Made by a program: the position numbers and the translations under genes
The notes under the pieces: generated by a model
Told to the model about the DNA's origin: nothing
Database searches by the model: none
The model's input: only the letters and a program-made list of their open reading frames with translations
Part shown: in pieces, positions 50,389-59,928 of the stretch
Layout: every line of letters starts with the position of its first letter
Position numbering within the stretch: the stretch's first letter is position 1
Assembly (NCBI GenBank): GCA_938083195.1
Contig: CALKCK010000009.1
Coordinates: forward strand, 362,704-426,703
Direction of reading: 5' to 3'
From: an uncultured Pirellulaceae bacterium
GTDB lineage: Bacteria > Planctomycetota > Planctomycetia > Pirellulales > Pirellulaceae
DNA: 64,000 bases

Positions 50389-51486
50389 TCAGTCCTTCAG
50401 CACTTTGAGTTGCTCTTCGAGACTTAGATCGAGAAACGTCTCAAATTCCACTTTAAATTCGCGAGAACTCTGCCCAAACACTTTTTGAAAAGCAGCTTCC
50501 CACCCCAGCTTTTCTACTTGGGGGTGAAAGGATTCGAGTAAAACATCGCGTCCCTTGCGTTCCATTAAATAGGCAATCGCCCAGGCACCACCTTCGTAGG
50601 CCAGCTGTCGACAATCGTCATCGTAGGAATTGGGTAGAGAAGTTGGACAGGTTTTTCGTTTTGACTGAATCAACTTCATTTTGTCGGTCATTCGTTGCTC
50701 GAGGCTGGGCCAACGATAGGAAGCATTATTCCAATTGGGAAGCTTTCCTGAACGTCGAAGTCCTGCGGTTGTAAACTCAGCCATCGCCACCGCCGAGCCT
50801 TCGACAAACCACACAGGCCCCATGAGCTTTTGCCGTTTTCGATGATCTATCGTTTGTATGAATGAGTTTTGCAGCGAGTGCCAATACTCGTGAAAAATAG
50901 TCACCTGCTCATCTTCACCCGCAATATTCAAAACGCCCGCAAACCCAAGCGGCAAGGAGGAGGTCATTCGATGGAACCCCCATTCAGCGCCACCGTTATG
51001 GCCCGCACTTCCACTTGGCATTCCCGTTGCCAGCGCCTTCGCACCGATTTCCTGATACATCAGAAATCCATGGTCTCGATTATCGTTATCCGCCAAACAA
51101 TCACGACGCGTCATTTGACCACGCGCCACCCGCCGCTCACAAAACTCCAATCCCAGTTGCAGCGCCGCATCTCGATCGGCGCCCAATACCCAGTACTCAA
51201 GCCTTCCTGAAGACCCCCAAACGCTGGAAGCTGCCGCCAGCGTCTCAACCACCGCCTGTTTCACTTTGTCAGAAACATCCGCCGCCGTAAAAACTTCGAT
51301 GAAATTTCCACTCTTTGCATCTCTGCCAAAAATATCGTCCTGCGGAAAAATGACTGGATCAGTGGTTTCCTGACCTTGCAGGGAAGCTATTTCGAGCACC
51401 AAAGTCAAAGCGAACAACGCTGGAATGATCTGTGAGTTCCAACCTCTTAAGAGGTTACCAATTGATCCGTACATTAGCCTCTCCAC
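50389..51486 (-). CDS. Secreted gluzincin-like metallopeptidase domain protein
   Basis: 365 residues. A signal peptide lies near residues 18-38. The only clear functional sign is TIFHEYWHSLQN (H199-E200-x2-H203), followed 25 residues later by PVWFVEGSAVAMAEF, the W-x2-E-G motif with the third zinc ligand Glu229. This is the arrangement of MA clan gluzincins. The family (peptidase MA-like) is common but uncharacterised in planctomycetes. It is followed on the other strand by the haloperoxidase gene, convergent with a gap of only 59 bases. Confidence 0.8.
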   Translation of the reverse strand: MERLMYGSIGNLLRGWNSQIIPALFALTLVLEIASLQGQETTDPVIFPQDDIFGRDAKSGNFIEVFTAADVSDKVKQAVVETLAAASSVWGSSGRLEYWVLGADRDAALQLGLEFCERRVARGQMTRRDCLADNDNRDHGFLMYQEIGAKALATGMPSGSAGHNGGAEWGFHRMTSSLPLGFAGVLNIAGEDEQVTIFHEYWHSLQNSFIQTIDHRKRQKLMGPVWFVEGSAVAMAEFTTAGLRRSGKLPNWNNASYRWPSLEQRMTDKMKLIQSKRKTCPTSLPNSYDDDCRQLAYEGGAWAIAYLMERKGRDVLLESFHPQVEKLGWEAAFQKVFGQSSREFKVEFETFLDLSLEEQLKVLKD

Positions 51487-51708
51487 CTGATTGTGTTTGC
51501 CTCAGGCTACCTTACTTTTTTCAAAAGCAAAAGAAGATCCTGAATTGCCCGCTGAATCCAGCAAAACCAGTTCCGTTAGTTTTCGTTACTGGAAACAAGC
51601 GAAAGCCGATCCGCCAGCCATTCAAGAGTTTCTGGCAACCGGGCTTCAACGCTTGGGAAAAATTAGTCACCGGGCCGCTAGAAAAACTCACCAGCCCCTC
51701 GAAGAACA

Positions 51709-53598
51709 CTACTCATCCTCGCCACCATTGGTAGGCCAAACTATCCAGTCCCCATCAGATTTGCCATCGTTTTGTACATTCGGCAAGTAGGTTGCGGGCT
51801 TAACACCCTCCGGCGTAACACCTCCATCATCGTCAAGATCGTATCCTAAACTGTAGATCAGCGGACGTTGATCGACGATTTTAAAGATTAAGGGTTCCCC
51901 CGTCAGCTGATCTACTGGTGACCGCGGGAGCGTGCTTTTGGGAATTTCATCCCACGAATTTGGCCACGCTCCATTAGCAAGGTAAAAACGCTGTAGCGCA
52001 ATTGCTCCGAGCACTCCTTCTTGGCGTGCAATCAACCGATCCAATGCTTTGCGAATATTCTCGGTCGCAGGCAAGACCAACCCCAAAACCGCATACTTCC
52101 ATTTTTCAAGATTTAACTCTTTGTAAATGTCTTTTGACTTCCCATCCCACATGGGGCGGTTTAAGTCGGTGCTCGCTGCTTCAAAAAACTGATCTGCCTT
52201 GGCCGCAACTTCCCCCCTTGTGGCAACCGTAAAAAGGCCGAGCGGCCCAATAACACTCTCAGCGAAAGACTCCCAGTTTTCCTTCTCAGACAATTCGCCA
52301 CCGAAAATGCCCGGCATGCCCATACCGGTCAACGCTGACATGACCTCAAAGCCTTGAGGAGTGATGCGACCGTCACCCTGACCATCATTCGTGTAAATAC
52401 GTTGAATCAAATCGCTGACTATCAAAGCCTCGCCATCATAGGAAATCCAGTCTTTTAACTTGGCACTACGAACTGCCAACTGCAATCTTTGCAACTGTCG
52501 CTCATTAAAAAAATTGGGATCTTCCTTAACAACACTCTCAATTTCTGAAAATGCCATTCCCGAGATTGCATAACCGACTAAACCACATACCAGAACACGA
52601 CCTTCTGCTGCATGTCTCGCAAACCCAAGCATCGTTTCGATATCTTGCACTACCCGATCTGAATCTCCCTCTTCGATTGCCAATTGAATATCGAACGCAA
52701 ATAAACGCGCGGCATTTCGCATCTGCTGCACATGTGGAAGCAAGATGCCAACGAGCCAATCATCAAGCAATCGCCCCGACCCCCCATCGCTCCCTTCCTC
52801 CACTCCGGCATCCTGAGAATCACCGCGAGTCAAATTAGGAAACAGAGCAGCAAAATCTTCCTCGGAATATTCGCTTTGGTTTGCTTTTAATTCAATTCCC
52901 AAATACGGTCGCTTTGCTCCTTCCCGAAAAGCATCTATTAAATCCTGATGCTCGTAGATTGCCGCCTTTGCGGCTTCCCACCCCGGTTCCCCCTTCCGGA
53001 CAAACCGTGTACTCAAGTAGCTTTGTTCACCTTCCCCTTCCCTGAACCAGATTTCAGGAATTACCTCGCCTACTGAAAACTTATATTTTGTCCACATGGG
53101 CCGATAAATTGGCCAGGCCTTTTCGGAATCAGCGACATCCTTGATCCCCGCGTTTAACTGAACAACGTAATCCGTTGAGATAACCGGCGCACCTTGATGA
53201 TAAAAGACCCAAATACCTGCGTAGGCTAAGATCAGAGCGATGATTCCATAACCAAATGTATGAAGGGATTTCTTCCAGAAAGGTCGATTTTGCCGTTTGG
53301 ATGATTGAATTAATTTTGCAGCCACTGCAGGCTCACCAAAGTCCTCGACTAACTGTTGTGCGGTTACATCTCGATCCATTCCATCGACGAAATGAGCAAT
53401 TAGCTCCTCGATCACGCAAGCCTTTTCCCCTCTAGTAAGCCAGCATCGAGACATCACTTCCGTCAGAATCGACTGCACCTCCGCAGGAAGGCCACTTAGC
53501 GTGAGCTGCTTTTTCCAAGACAGTCTCCCGATTAATGGTTTTGCAAACAGCGTGTTTGAAAGTTTTGAACGGCCTTCTGGTGTGGTCACTTGACTCAT
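51709..53598 (-). CDS. Membrane protein with N-terminal HAAS domain, PadR-associated
   Basis: 629 residues. The first 100 residues are a HAAS/DUF1700-like domain (GEKACVIEELIAHFVDGM, then VEDFGEPAVAAKLIQSS), which typically sits in targets of PadR regulators. One membrane helix (about 115-133) places the remaining 490 residues outside. That part has no recognised family; it contains a long helical middle section and, near the C-terminus, ending segments similar to type II secretion pseudopilin-like C-terminal domains (WPNSWDEIP and SLGYDLDDDGG, as in planctomycete proteins). AAGGGG precedes the ATG, and it follows padR by 12 bases, so the two form an operon. Confidence 0.82.
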   Translation of the reverse strand: MSQVTTPEGRSKLSNTLFAKPLIGRLSWKKQLTLSGLPAEVQSILTEVMSRCWLTRGEKACVIEELIAHFVDGMDRDVTAQQLVEDFGEPAVAAKLIQSSKRQNRPFWKKSLHTFGYGIIALILAYAGIWVFYHQGAPVISTDYVVQLNAGIKDVADSEKAWPIYRPMWTKYKFSVGEVIPEIWFREGEGEQSYLSTRFVRKGEPGWEAAKAAIYEHQDLIDAFREGAKRPYLGIELKANQSEYSEEDFAALFPNLTRGDSQDAGVEEGSDGGSGRLLDDWLVGILLPHVQQMRNAARLFAFDIQLAIEEGDSDRVVQDIETMLGFARHAAEGRVLVCGLVGYAISGMAFSEIESVVKEDPNFFNERQLQRLQLAVRSAKLKDWISYDGEALIVSDLIQRIYTNDGQGDGRITPQGFEVMSALTGMGMPGIFGGELSEKENWESFAESVIGPLGLFTVATRGEVAAKADQFFEAASTDLNRPMWDGKSKDIYKELNLEKWKYAVLGLVLPATENIRKALDRLIARQEGVLGAIALQRFYLANGAWPNSWDEIPKSTLPRSPVDQLTGEPLIFKIVDQRPLIYSLGYDLDDDGGVTPEGVKPATYLPNVQNDGKSDGDWIVWPTNGGEDE

Positions 53599-53610
53599 CG
53601 CAGTCCCCTT

Positions 53611-53967
53611 TTAAGCAAGACATGACATGGGATTCGAAACGCGTGTTACCCCGAGTGCGGACAAACCGGCGATCAAAGACCCCCACTGCTTCCGATCGGC
53701 CTCTAATTTCCGACTGCCCTTCGCCGTCAGACGGTAATAACGGCGTTTCCGACCGTTGTCTCCCTTTTTCTCGCGAGACTTCACCAACCCCTTGCCCTCA
53801 AGGTTGTACAGCATTGGGTAAAGTGTCGATTGCCCCATTTCGAATACACCTGCTGATTCTTTGCAGAGCCGCTCTACGATTTCATAACCGTACATTTCGT
53901 CTCCACTGAGCAAATGCATGACGGCCGTTGGCCCAGCCCCTCGCATCATTTCCCGTTCAAGCTTCAT
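53611..53967 (-). CDS. PadR family transcriptional regulator
   Basis: 118 residues, a winged-helix repressor. MMRGAGPTAVMHLLSGDEMYGYEIVERL and QSTLYPMLYNLEGKGLVKSRE are the PadR signatures; RRYYRLTAKGSRKLEAD is the wing and following helix. TAGGAG precedes the ATG at a good distance. It is the first gene of an operon with the HAAS protein and is divergent from the ABC exporter, which it may also control. Likely autoregulated through the palindrome at 53991-54003. Confidence 0.95.
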   Translation of the reverse strand: MKLEREMMRGAGPTAVMHLLSGDEMYGYEIVERLCKESAGVFEMGQSTLYPMLYNLEGKGLVKSREKKGDNGRKRRYYRLTAKGSRKLEADRKQWGSLIAGLSALGVTRVSNPMSCLA

Positions 53968-54400
53968 AATAAACTCCTACCAGCTGTTAGTATGCAATAC
54001 ATAGTATCGACCACCTAGCAACAGGTCAAGACATTTTTTTGCAGCTTTTTCACAAAGAGCCCGATGACGCATTTTTTCGGTAGCGAAAATAAAAGCAGGG
54101 AGATGCAAGGACTCTTAGAATCCAAGAATCCAACATTCTCCTTAACCAACCGGAAGGTCGAAACCAGCTAAATTCTCTACCGATAGACTTCGCAGCGCAT
54201 TGCCGACCACTGGAATCCAACATATGAAATTATGAAGAAATACTAACAGGACAAACCTCGTCAATGCGCGGTCTGCAAGCATGGAATAGAGGGCAAACAT
54301 AAACGGCAGTTGAACTTTAATTTCCATCCTCTAGGATTCCAATTTGGGACGAACACCTTCAATCGCGGACATTTATTAAACCACAGGCGGCAACGAACCA
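53968..54400. other. Divergent region between padR and the ABC exporter
   Basis: About 430 bases. It holds the padR promoter and palindrome (listed separately). A 61-residue minus-strand ORF (54142-54327) is hydrophobic but has no support. No promoter for the ABC genes was recognised. Confidence 0.5.
53991..54029 (-). promoter_or_regulatory. padR promoter with overlapping palindrome
   Basis: On the minus strand TTGACC (54029-54024), a 17-base spacer and TACTAT (54006-54001) form a good sigma-70 promoter. TATG-CAATA-CATA (53991-54003) overlaps the -10 element, fitting repression by PadR itself. Confidence 0.7.
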
Positions 54401-55318
54401 ATGGGCAACTCTATCGCCGAAGTCTCGGCGCTGAAGAAATCATTCGGCGACATCGACGCGGTTAATGGCTTAAGCTTCGCGATTCAACAAGGCGAAACAC
54501 TGGGACTCCTAGGTCCAAACGGGGCTGGAAAAACAACCGTCATTAGCCTGCTTGTAGGATTGTTAAAACCTGACACTGGCTCAGTCTCTATTGGCAACTC
54601 GAGCTGTGCGGAGGCGGGCGACCCAACACTGACCGCAACCCGACGACTGCTGGGAGTCGCACCGCAGGCACTTTCAATTTACGAAACGATGTCAGCTCAA
54701 GAGAATTTAGAATTCTTTGGTCGGCTGTACGGGCTGTCAGGAAAAAAACTGCGGGATCGAGTGAACTGGTGTCTTGATTTCGCTCAGCTACAAGATCGAG
54801 CCAAAAGCTACGCTGGAACATTTTCAGGCGGCATGAAACGTCGATTGAATATTGCCGTCGCTCTGATTCACGAACCAGCCATCCTGTTACTCGATGAACC
54901 AACTGTCGGTGTCGATCCGCAATCGAGAAATCATATTTTCGAAAGCATCGAGGCTCTTCGTGAACGTGGTATGACCATCCTATACACCACACACTACATG
55001 GAAGAGGCCGAACGATTATGTGATCGCGTCGCAATTGTCGACCATGGAAAGCTACTCGCACTCAGTTCAGTCAACGACTTAATAGATCAATTCGGTGGCG
55101 CGTCCATGGTAACTGGCGACCTCGCCGAACTACCCAAAGAAATCGAACTTCCGGGCGAATTGACGGGCAAATCAATTCGCTTTGCCTCCAACACACCGCT
55201 GCAGGACGTTGCAGCTTTATCGGCTCAGGGCGTCGCATTTCAAACACTCAACATTGCTCGACCCAATTTAGAAAACGTGTTTTTGACCTTAACCGGCAGG
55301 AGCCTACGAGACGGATGA
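54401..55318 (+). CDS. ABC transporter ATP-binding protein (drug/natamycin-type exporter)
   Basis: 305 residues. Walker A GPNGAGKTT (38-46), signature FSGGMKRRLN (about 141-150), Walker B ILLLDEPTVGVDP (about 161-173) and the switch His in YTTHYMEEAERL. The C-terminal domain ends with ENVFLTLTGR, typical of the DrrA/CcmA-like ABC-2 group. With the overlapping permease it forms a two-gene exporter; each probably works as a dimer. Substrate unknown. PadR may control it. Confidence 0.95.
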   Translation: MGNSIAEVSALKKSFGDIDAVNGLSFAIQQGETLGLLGPNGAGKTTVISLLVGLLKPDTGSVSIGNSSCAEAGDPTLTATRRLLGVAPQALSIYETMSAQENLEFFGRLYGLSGKKLRDRVNWCLDFAQLQDRAKSYAGTFSGGMKRRLNIAVALIHEPAILLLDEPTVGVDPQSRNHIFESIEALRERGMTILYTTHYMEEAERLCDRVAIVDHGKLLALSSVNDLIDQFGGASMVTGDLAELPKEIELPGELTGKSIRFASNTPLQDVAALSAQGVAFQTLNIARPNLENVFLTLTGRSLRDG

Positions 55319-56631
55319 ATCAAGTGCTTGTTATGGCGATCAAAGATCTTCGGCTGTTATTCCGGGACAAACTAGGTGCATTTTTCATTATTGGATTTCC
55401 AATTCTGATGGGCATCTTTTTTGGCATGGTAATGGGAGGCCCCTCCTCGGGCAGCGACCGGGCCAAAATGAAAATTGCAATTGTCGATCTCGATCAGTCT
55501 ACCCTATCGGCCAAGTTTATAAGCCAACTGGCGAATAACGGGTCGATCGAATTAATTGAAACTGACCTTGAGCCGGCGAAAGAGAGTGTTCGCAAAGGAC
55601 AGCGATTGGCAATGCTGGTCCTGACCGAAGGTTTTGGAGAAACCGCCGGCATCTTTTGGGAAAAGCCACCAACGATTCAAATCGGCGTCGACCCTTCGCG
55701 ATCTGCTGAATCTGCCATGCTACAAGGGATGATCTTGGAAAGCATTGGCCAATTGGCAGGCCAAAGAATGGGAGACCTCTCCTCGATGCAAGACATGGTG
55801 AAAAAGTCACGGGAACAACTGGCGAATGATAAATCCATTAGCTCTGGCAACCGCCTGCTGATTAATTCTTTTTTCAGTTCACTCGAAGGCATGACCAAGA
55901 GCATAGAAGCCCTGAAGACGGATGCGGACGATTCCTCTTCCAGCCCTGTTGAAAATGGTGGTTTTGAATTTGCTAAACTTGAGTCGATTGATGTTTCTCG
56001 AAAAATTGATCCGGCCAGCCAAGCTGGACAGATGAAAAAAATCAAATCCAAATGGGACATCAGTTTTCCCCAATCCACCATGTGGGGTGTTCTGGCCTGC
56101 GCTGCGGGGTTTGCAATTTCCATTGCCCGCGAACGCACGCAAGGAACGATGATGCGGCTTCAAATCGCTCCCATCAGCCAAGCCAGTGTCCTCATTGGCA
56201 AAGCCTTAGCTTGCTTTTTTTCTGTCATGCTCGTGATTTCATTCATGGTCGGCCTTGGGCTCCTGCTTGGAATGAGACCGGGAAGCTATCCAATGCTCGC
56301 CTTGGCCGCTCTGTGTGTTGCCTCATGCTTTGTAGGCATCATGATGGTGATGTCCAATCTTGGGAAAACAGAGGAATCGGTGAACGGCGCTGGCTGGGCC
56401 ATCAACATGGTGATGGCCATGTTCGGGGGAGCCATGATTCCCGTGATGTTTATGCCCCAGTTCATGAAAAGCCTGAGTATTCTCAGTCCAGTTAAATGGG
56501 GAATCCTCGCAATGGAAGGCGCGATCTGGCGCGACTTCAGTCTCTCCGAGATGATGCTGCCATGCGGAATCCTGCTCGGTATCGGCATTGCGGGAGTCGC
56601 GATTGGAACCAGATTGCTAAATCGCAATTAA
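55315..56631 (+). CDS. ABC-2 type permease
   Basis: 438 residues. It starts in an ATGA overlap with the ATPase gene. The first helix (about 21-41) is followed by a large extracytoplasmic domain (to about 250, RAKMKIAIVDLDQSTLSA ... ) and then five helices, including the family block GAMIPVMFMPQF. This is the ABC2_membrane_3 layout found in exporters of drugs, lipids or small molecules. The permease has no sign of truncation. Confidence 0.93.
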   Translation: MNQVLVMAIKDLRLLFRDKLGAFFIIGFPILMGIFFGMVMGGPSSGSDRAKMKIAIVDLDQSTLSAKFISQLANNGSIELIETDLEPAKESVRKGQRLAMLVLTEGFGETAGIFWEKPPTIQIGVDPSRSAESAMLQGMILESIGQLAGQRMGDLSSMQDMVKKSREQLANDKSISSGNRLLINSFFSSLEGMTKSIEALKTDADDSSSSPVENGGFEFAKLESIDVSRKIDPASQAGQMKKIKSKWDISFPQSTMWGVLACAAGFAISIARERTQGTMMRLQIAPISQASVLIGKALACFFSVMLVISFMVGLGLLLGMRPGSYPMLALAALCVASCFVGIMMVMSNLGKTEESVNGAGWAINMVMAMFGGAMIPVMFMPQFMKSLSILSPVKWGILAMEGAIWRDFSLSEMMLPCGILLGIGIAGVAIGTRLLNRN

Positions 56632-56878
56632 TTCCTGAGAATCAACTATTTTTCGCAATCGAATGCGCCACTAAGCGAACTGTCGGAAACAATTGAGCAC
56701 GAAAGTGGCTTCATTACGCCGATATCTTACCTAGCAATAGATCCCACAAAGCCGACTTCGAGTCGTTACAATCGTGTAAAGTTCCAATCATGTAACGGTT
56801 ACGATGAAGCGGCTGAATCTGACAATCAATGACACTTGAAGTGCGCTAATCTGCCTCCTCTTTTGAAGGACTAAAAAG

Positions 56879-58501
56879 ATGATGAAACATATAATTTCTA
56901 CTCTGGTTTACTGCACGCTTCTATGGCCCCTCTTGGTTTGCCTTCCGACCACACAAGCCCAAGAGCCAAAATCAATCTCGGGACTAATGCCGGCATCCAC
57001 GACCGCAGCAATCGTGATAAAGCCCGCCCAAATCCTGCAGTCGCCGGGAATGGAAATGGTACCAAGAGAGGTACTCTCCGTTGTCGGACAAACGGAATTC
57101 GGGATTGACCCATGCAAAATCCAAAATGCGATTTTGATGGTGGATGCGTTCACAGACCTTCGCAACCCACCTGGATTTGGCTTAGTGATTTCATTTGCCG
57201 AGCCACAGACCCTCGGTGGTAACATTACCGATTCACTTATCAAGGGCAGCTACGAGGGCATGACGATTTACCGCAGCCGCGACGCTATGACTCCAGTGGT
57301 TCTCCAGTACAGCAAGAATACATTGATTGTCGGCCTCGAACCCTTTGTTACGAGAATGCTTGCCTCTAAAAACGCCTCTGGAGAGCTTGCGACTCTGATC
57401 GACAATGCCAACCCGGATTCTCAATTCTCTGCCTACATGATCATGGACCCTGTCCGCGAAACCATCCAGCAAAACCTCCCGCCAAAAAACCAGATTCCAC
57501 CTCCCTTTAATCAATTCCTTGACCTACCTGAACTCGTAGAATCAGTCGTTCTGGAGGCCAACTTTGACGGCCAACAACAGGGGTCTCTTAAAATAACGGC
57601 CGTCGATGACGCTGCCGGGAACCAGATTGAGAGCATGGTCGACATGGGTATCCAGATGGGTCGCCAGGTTTTAGCCGGAGAGATGACTCGGCAAATTGCC
57701 AATCTCGACCCCTCAATGCAAATGGCCTTCCAAGCCTATTTTGAACGAGCCGGGCAGTTCATGGAGGACCAAATGCGACCCACAAGAAATCAAAAGACCA
57801 TTCTGTTTGAAGCAAAAAATCAAGGCGGTCAAATCTCAAACGTGGCAGTGATTGGAACGCTCACGGCGATGTTACTACCAGCGGTCCAGCAAGCTAGAGA
57901 AGCCGCACGAAGAACCTCTTCGGCGAATAACCTCAAACAAATTGGGCTTGCCTTCCACAATTACTTTGTTGTTCACCGAAAATTTCCGTCGAATATTCGC
58001 GATAAAGACGGGCGCCCTTTGCTAAGCTGGCGTGTTGCGATCCTTCCCTATCTCGAAGAATCAAAACTCTACGACGAATTCCATTTGGACGAACCTTGGG
58101 ATAGTGAGCACAACATCCAACTTCTATCGAGAATGCCGCAAGTCTTCGCTTGTCCGAACTTAGAACTCGAAAAACGAACGGTCTATCTTGGTTTTGAAGG
58201 GAACGACACTGCTTTTGGAGATAAACCGATCGGCTTCGCGCAAATTCTTGATGGCACGGCGAATACGATCCTTGCCGTCGAAGCCAACGAGGACGCAGCG
58301 GTCAACTGGTCAGCCCCTCAAGACATCCCGTTTGACCCAGCCTTGGATGTGAACGCTGTAGGGAACCTCCGACCCGACGGCTTTAATGCACTGTTGCTTG
58401 ACGGATCGGTTATGTTTTTCCCGAATTCGATTGAACAACAGGCATTAAAAAACTGGATTCAAAAAAGTGATGGAAATATCGTTGAATACCCGTTCCGCTA
58501 A
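56879..58501 (+). CDS. Secreted protein with internal DUF1559-like domain
   Basis: 540 residues with a signal peptide (about 1-28). The first 320 residues form an uncharacterised extracytoplasmic domain. From about residue 325 the sequence follows the DUF1559 family after its pilin helix (TAMLLPAVQQAREAARRTSSANNLKQIGLAFHNYF, about 330-364), then SWRVAILPYLEES, RMPQVFACPN, GFAQILDGTANTILAVEA and the LLLDGSVMFF end. The usual N-terminal prepilin leader is lacking, so the domain stands as the C-terminal half of a two-domain protein. Five bases after the stop a 15-bp tandem duplication begins. Confidence 0.9.
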   Translation: MMKHIISTLVYCTLLWPLLVCLPTTQAQEPKSISGLMPASTTAAIVIKPAQILQSPGMEMVPREVLSVVGQTEFGIDPCKIQNAILMVDAFTDLRNPPGFGLVISFAEPQTLGGNITDSLIKGSYEGMTIYRSRDAMTPVVLQYSKNTLIVGLEPFVTRMLASKNASGELATLIDNANPDSQFSAYMIMDPVRETIQQNLPPKNQIPPPFNQFLDLPELVESVVLEANFDGQQQGSLKITAVDDAAGNQIESMVDMGIQMGRQVLAGEMTRQIANLDPSMQMAFQAYFERAGQFMEDQMRPTRNQKTILFEAKNQGGQISNVAVIGTLTAMLLPAVQQAREAARRTSSANNLKQIGLAFHNYFVVHRKFPSNIRDKDGRPLLSWRVAILPYLEESKLYDEFHLDEPWDSEHNIQLLSRMPQVFACPNLELEKRTVYLGFEGNDTAFGDKPIGFAQILDGTANTILAVEANEDAAVNWSAPQDIPFDPALDVNAVGNLRPDGFNALLLDGSVMFFPNSIEQQALKNWIQKSDGNIVEYPFR

Positions 58502-58506
58502 CCACG

Positions 58507-58536
58507 ACTGATTCAAACGCAACTGATTCAAACGCA
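58507..58536. repeat. 15-bp tandem duplication after a stop codon
   Basis: ACTGATTCAAACGCA occurs at 58507-58521 and 58522-58536, just after the DUF1559-like gene. Confidence 0.95.
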
Positions 58537-58554
58537 ACGTTTGAAATAGGTTAG

Positions 58555-58586
58555 CAGGCCAGGTTGGCTGACAGTCATCTGGCCTG
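58555..58586. repeat. 8-base inverted repeat, possible weak terminator
   Basis: CAGGCCAG (58555-58562) and CTGGCCTG (58579-58586) with a 16-base loop. No T-run follows, so a terminator is not certain. Confidence 0.5.
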
Positions 58587-58712
58587 GTAATGAACGCCAA
58601 CTGAAAACATCCCAAAGCGCAAAATGAAAAGATTAAGATGAAAAGATCAGAATGGGAAGATTAGAAAATCACGATCGCCCCTGCTTTTGAGGTGGCAAAG
58701 CAGTCACTTCTG

Positions 58713-59273
58713 TCAATTACTCGCCCCCTGCTCAACCAACTCCTCAAGAAGTTGCGTAGTCCTTTTCAACTCGTCTCTAATTTCCAGCAGCACTGAATCG
58801 GAATCGCTTCCACTCGCTGACTCAGCCTCCGGGATGGACGTACCACCCATGCGATCTCGCTGATCGAGGACCTCGCGGCGAAAACGTTCTGTGTCCTTTA
58901 TGCCCAGTAGACTGATCAAGCTACCGGGGCCGGACTGGCCGGCGGTTTCCACGGCAATATTGCGCAAATCAAAATAGCGCATCACAAACCCCTGAGTCAT
59001 TTGAAGGTCAGTGATCTTCTCCAATGGCACTGTTTTTTCAATTTTGTTCAACATTCCCTTTTTGACGTGCAATGCCCTTGTCGTCAAAGTGCACTCCCAA
59101 TTGTCAATGACACGATCCAGCACAAGCTTATAAATGACTGCGATGATCAGGGCGAGCGGAATGGTGACGATTGGAATGCACAAAAGGAGAAGCCCAGTCC
59201 AGTGGTATTTGATAATCGCGTCTTTGTCGAAAGTTGCCCTTTCGACAATCTCCTCGTTTTTTCCAAATTCCAT
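58713..59273 (-). CDS. Membrane protein with bacterial PH domain (bPH2)
   Basis: About 186 residues. The start at 59273 has AGGGAG five bases upstream; an ATG five codons before it (59288) is less well placed. Two membrane segments (about 26-58) are followed by a bPH2 domain with DNWECTLTTRALHVKKGMLNKIEKTVPLEKITDLQMTQGFVMRYFDLRNIAVETAG, typical of YdbS/YdbT-like proteins. A Ser/Asp-rich linker and a short helical tail (EIRDELKRTTQLLEELVEQG) end it. Function unknown; it may bind membrane lipids or proteins. It stands alone. Confidence 0.88.
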   Translation of the reverse strand: MEFGKNEEIVERATFDKDAIIKYHWTGLLLLCIPIVTIPLALIIAVIYKLVLDRVIDNWECTLTTRALHVKKGMLNKIEKTVPLEKITDLQMTQGFVMRYFDLRNIAVETAGQSGPGSLISLLGIKDTERFRREVLDQRDRMGGTSIPEAESASGSDSDSVLLEIRDELKRTTQLLEELVEQGASN

Positions 59274-59619
59274 TTGGCTCCCTTTCATCTTTGATGAGTG
59301 CTAACCGTAGACCAGGCGTTGATCTCGCGATTCCACACGAAATTACCAAGCTACCCGCTGAGCATCCTACCAGACCGCCGAGCTCCCACCCAGTGACTCG
59401 CAACCGTAGCCAAGCAGTTCCCGGGTTTCAGACTTCGAGCCGCCTCCGAAACACTTCCAAGGTTTTCAACTAATTGACTGAACAGACACAGCATCAGAAA
59501 ACCAGCCCCAGCAAGGTGGCTATCGCTAGCCTTTTCCAAAATTCTTTTGAATTCCCAAAAAAGAACAGAACAATACATTGACATAGTCCGATATATTGAT
59601 ATACAACAAGGACAGAAGG
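59274..59619. other. Region with the arsR-operon promoter
   Basis: About 345 bases between the PH-domain gene and the ArsR-type gene, divergent. Promoter elements are listed separately; nothing else was seen. Confidence 0.4.
59578..59605 (+). promoter_or_regulatory. Promoter of the persulfide operon
   Basis: TTGACA (59578-59583), 16-base spacer, TATACA (59600-59605). The AT-rich stretch GATATATTGATATAC between and over the -10 may be the ArsR-type operator. GAAGG before the ATG at 59620 is the ribosome site. Confidence 0.65.
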
Positions 59620-59928
59620 ATGAATCAAAAGAACTCCACAAACCTATTGAATTACCAATCGCTCGCGAAGGCGGCTGAATGCCTCAAGGCACTTGCCCAC
59701 CCCCATCGCCTCCAGATCATACAACTGCTGCTCGAAGGCGAACTTTATACGGTGATGGAAATCAAGCAAAAATTCGGATTAACACAGTCTTCCACTTCCG
59801 AACACCTTCGATTTTTACAACGGTGTGGCTTTCTAAAAAGTTCAAAATCTGGCCGCTCCGTTTACTACGAAATATCGGAACCCCACCTGCAAGACATCGT
59901 GAATTGCATGCGCAGCCGCTTTGGCTAG
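59620..59928 (+). CDS. ArsR-type regulator, BigR/SqrR-like (persulfide sensor candidate)
   Basis: 102 residues from the ATG at 59620 (GAAGG just before it). ArsR winged helix: AECLKALAHPHRLQIIQLLLEGEL and LTQSSTSEHLRFLQRCGFL. It stands first in a cluster with a persulfide dioxygenase-rhodanese and two YeeE/YedE proteins, the arrangement known from bigR operons. BigR-type sensors use two cysteines to sense persulfide, one in the ALAHPHR-following helix. Here cysteines lie at 21, 69 and 96, so the pair differs from BigR's. The pairing 21 or 69 with 96 is an untested guess. Confidence 0.85.
   Translation: MNQKNSTNLLNYQSLAKAAECLKALAHPHRLQIIQLLLEGELYTVMEIKQKFGLTQSSTSEHLRFLQRCGFLKSSKSGRSVYYEISEPHLQDIVNCMRSRFG

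Noticed and set aside
54142..54327. 61-residue hydrophobic minus-strand ORF
   Set aside because: Weak start, no homology recognised, lies in the divergent promoter region.
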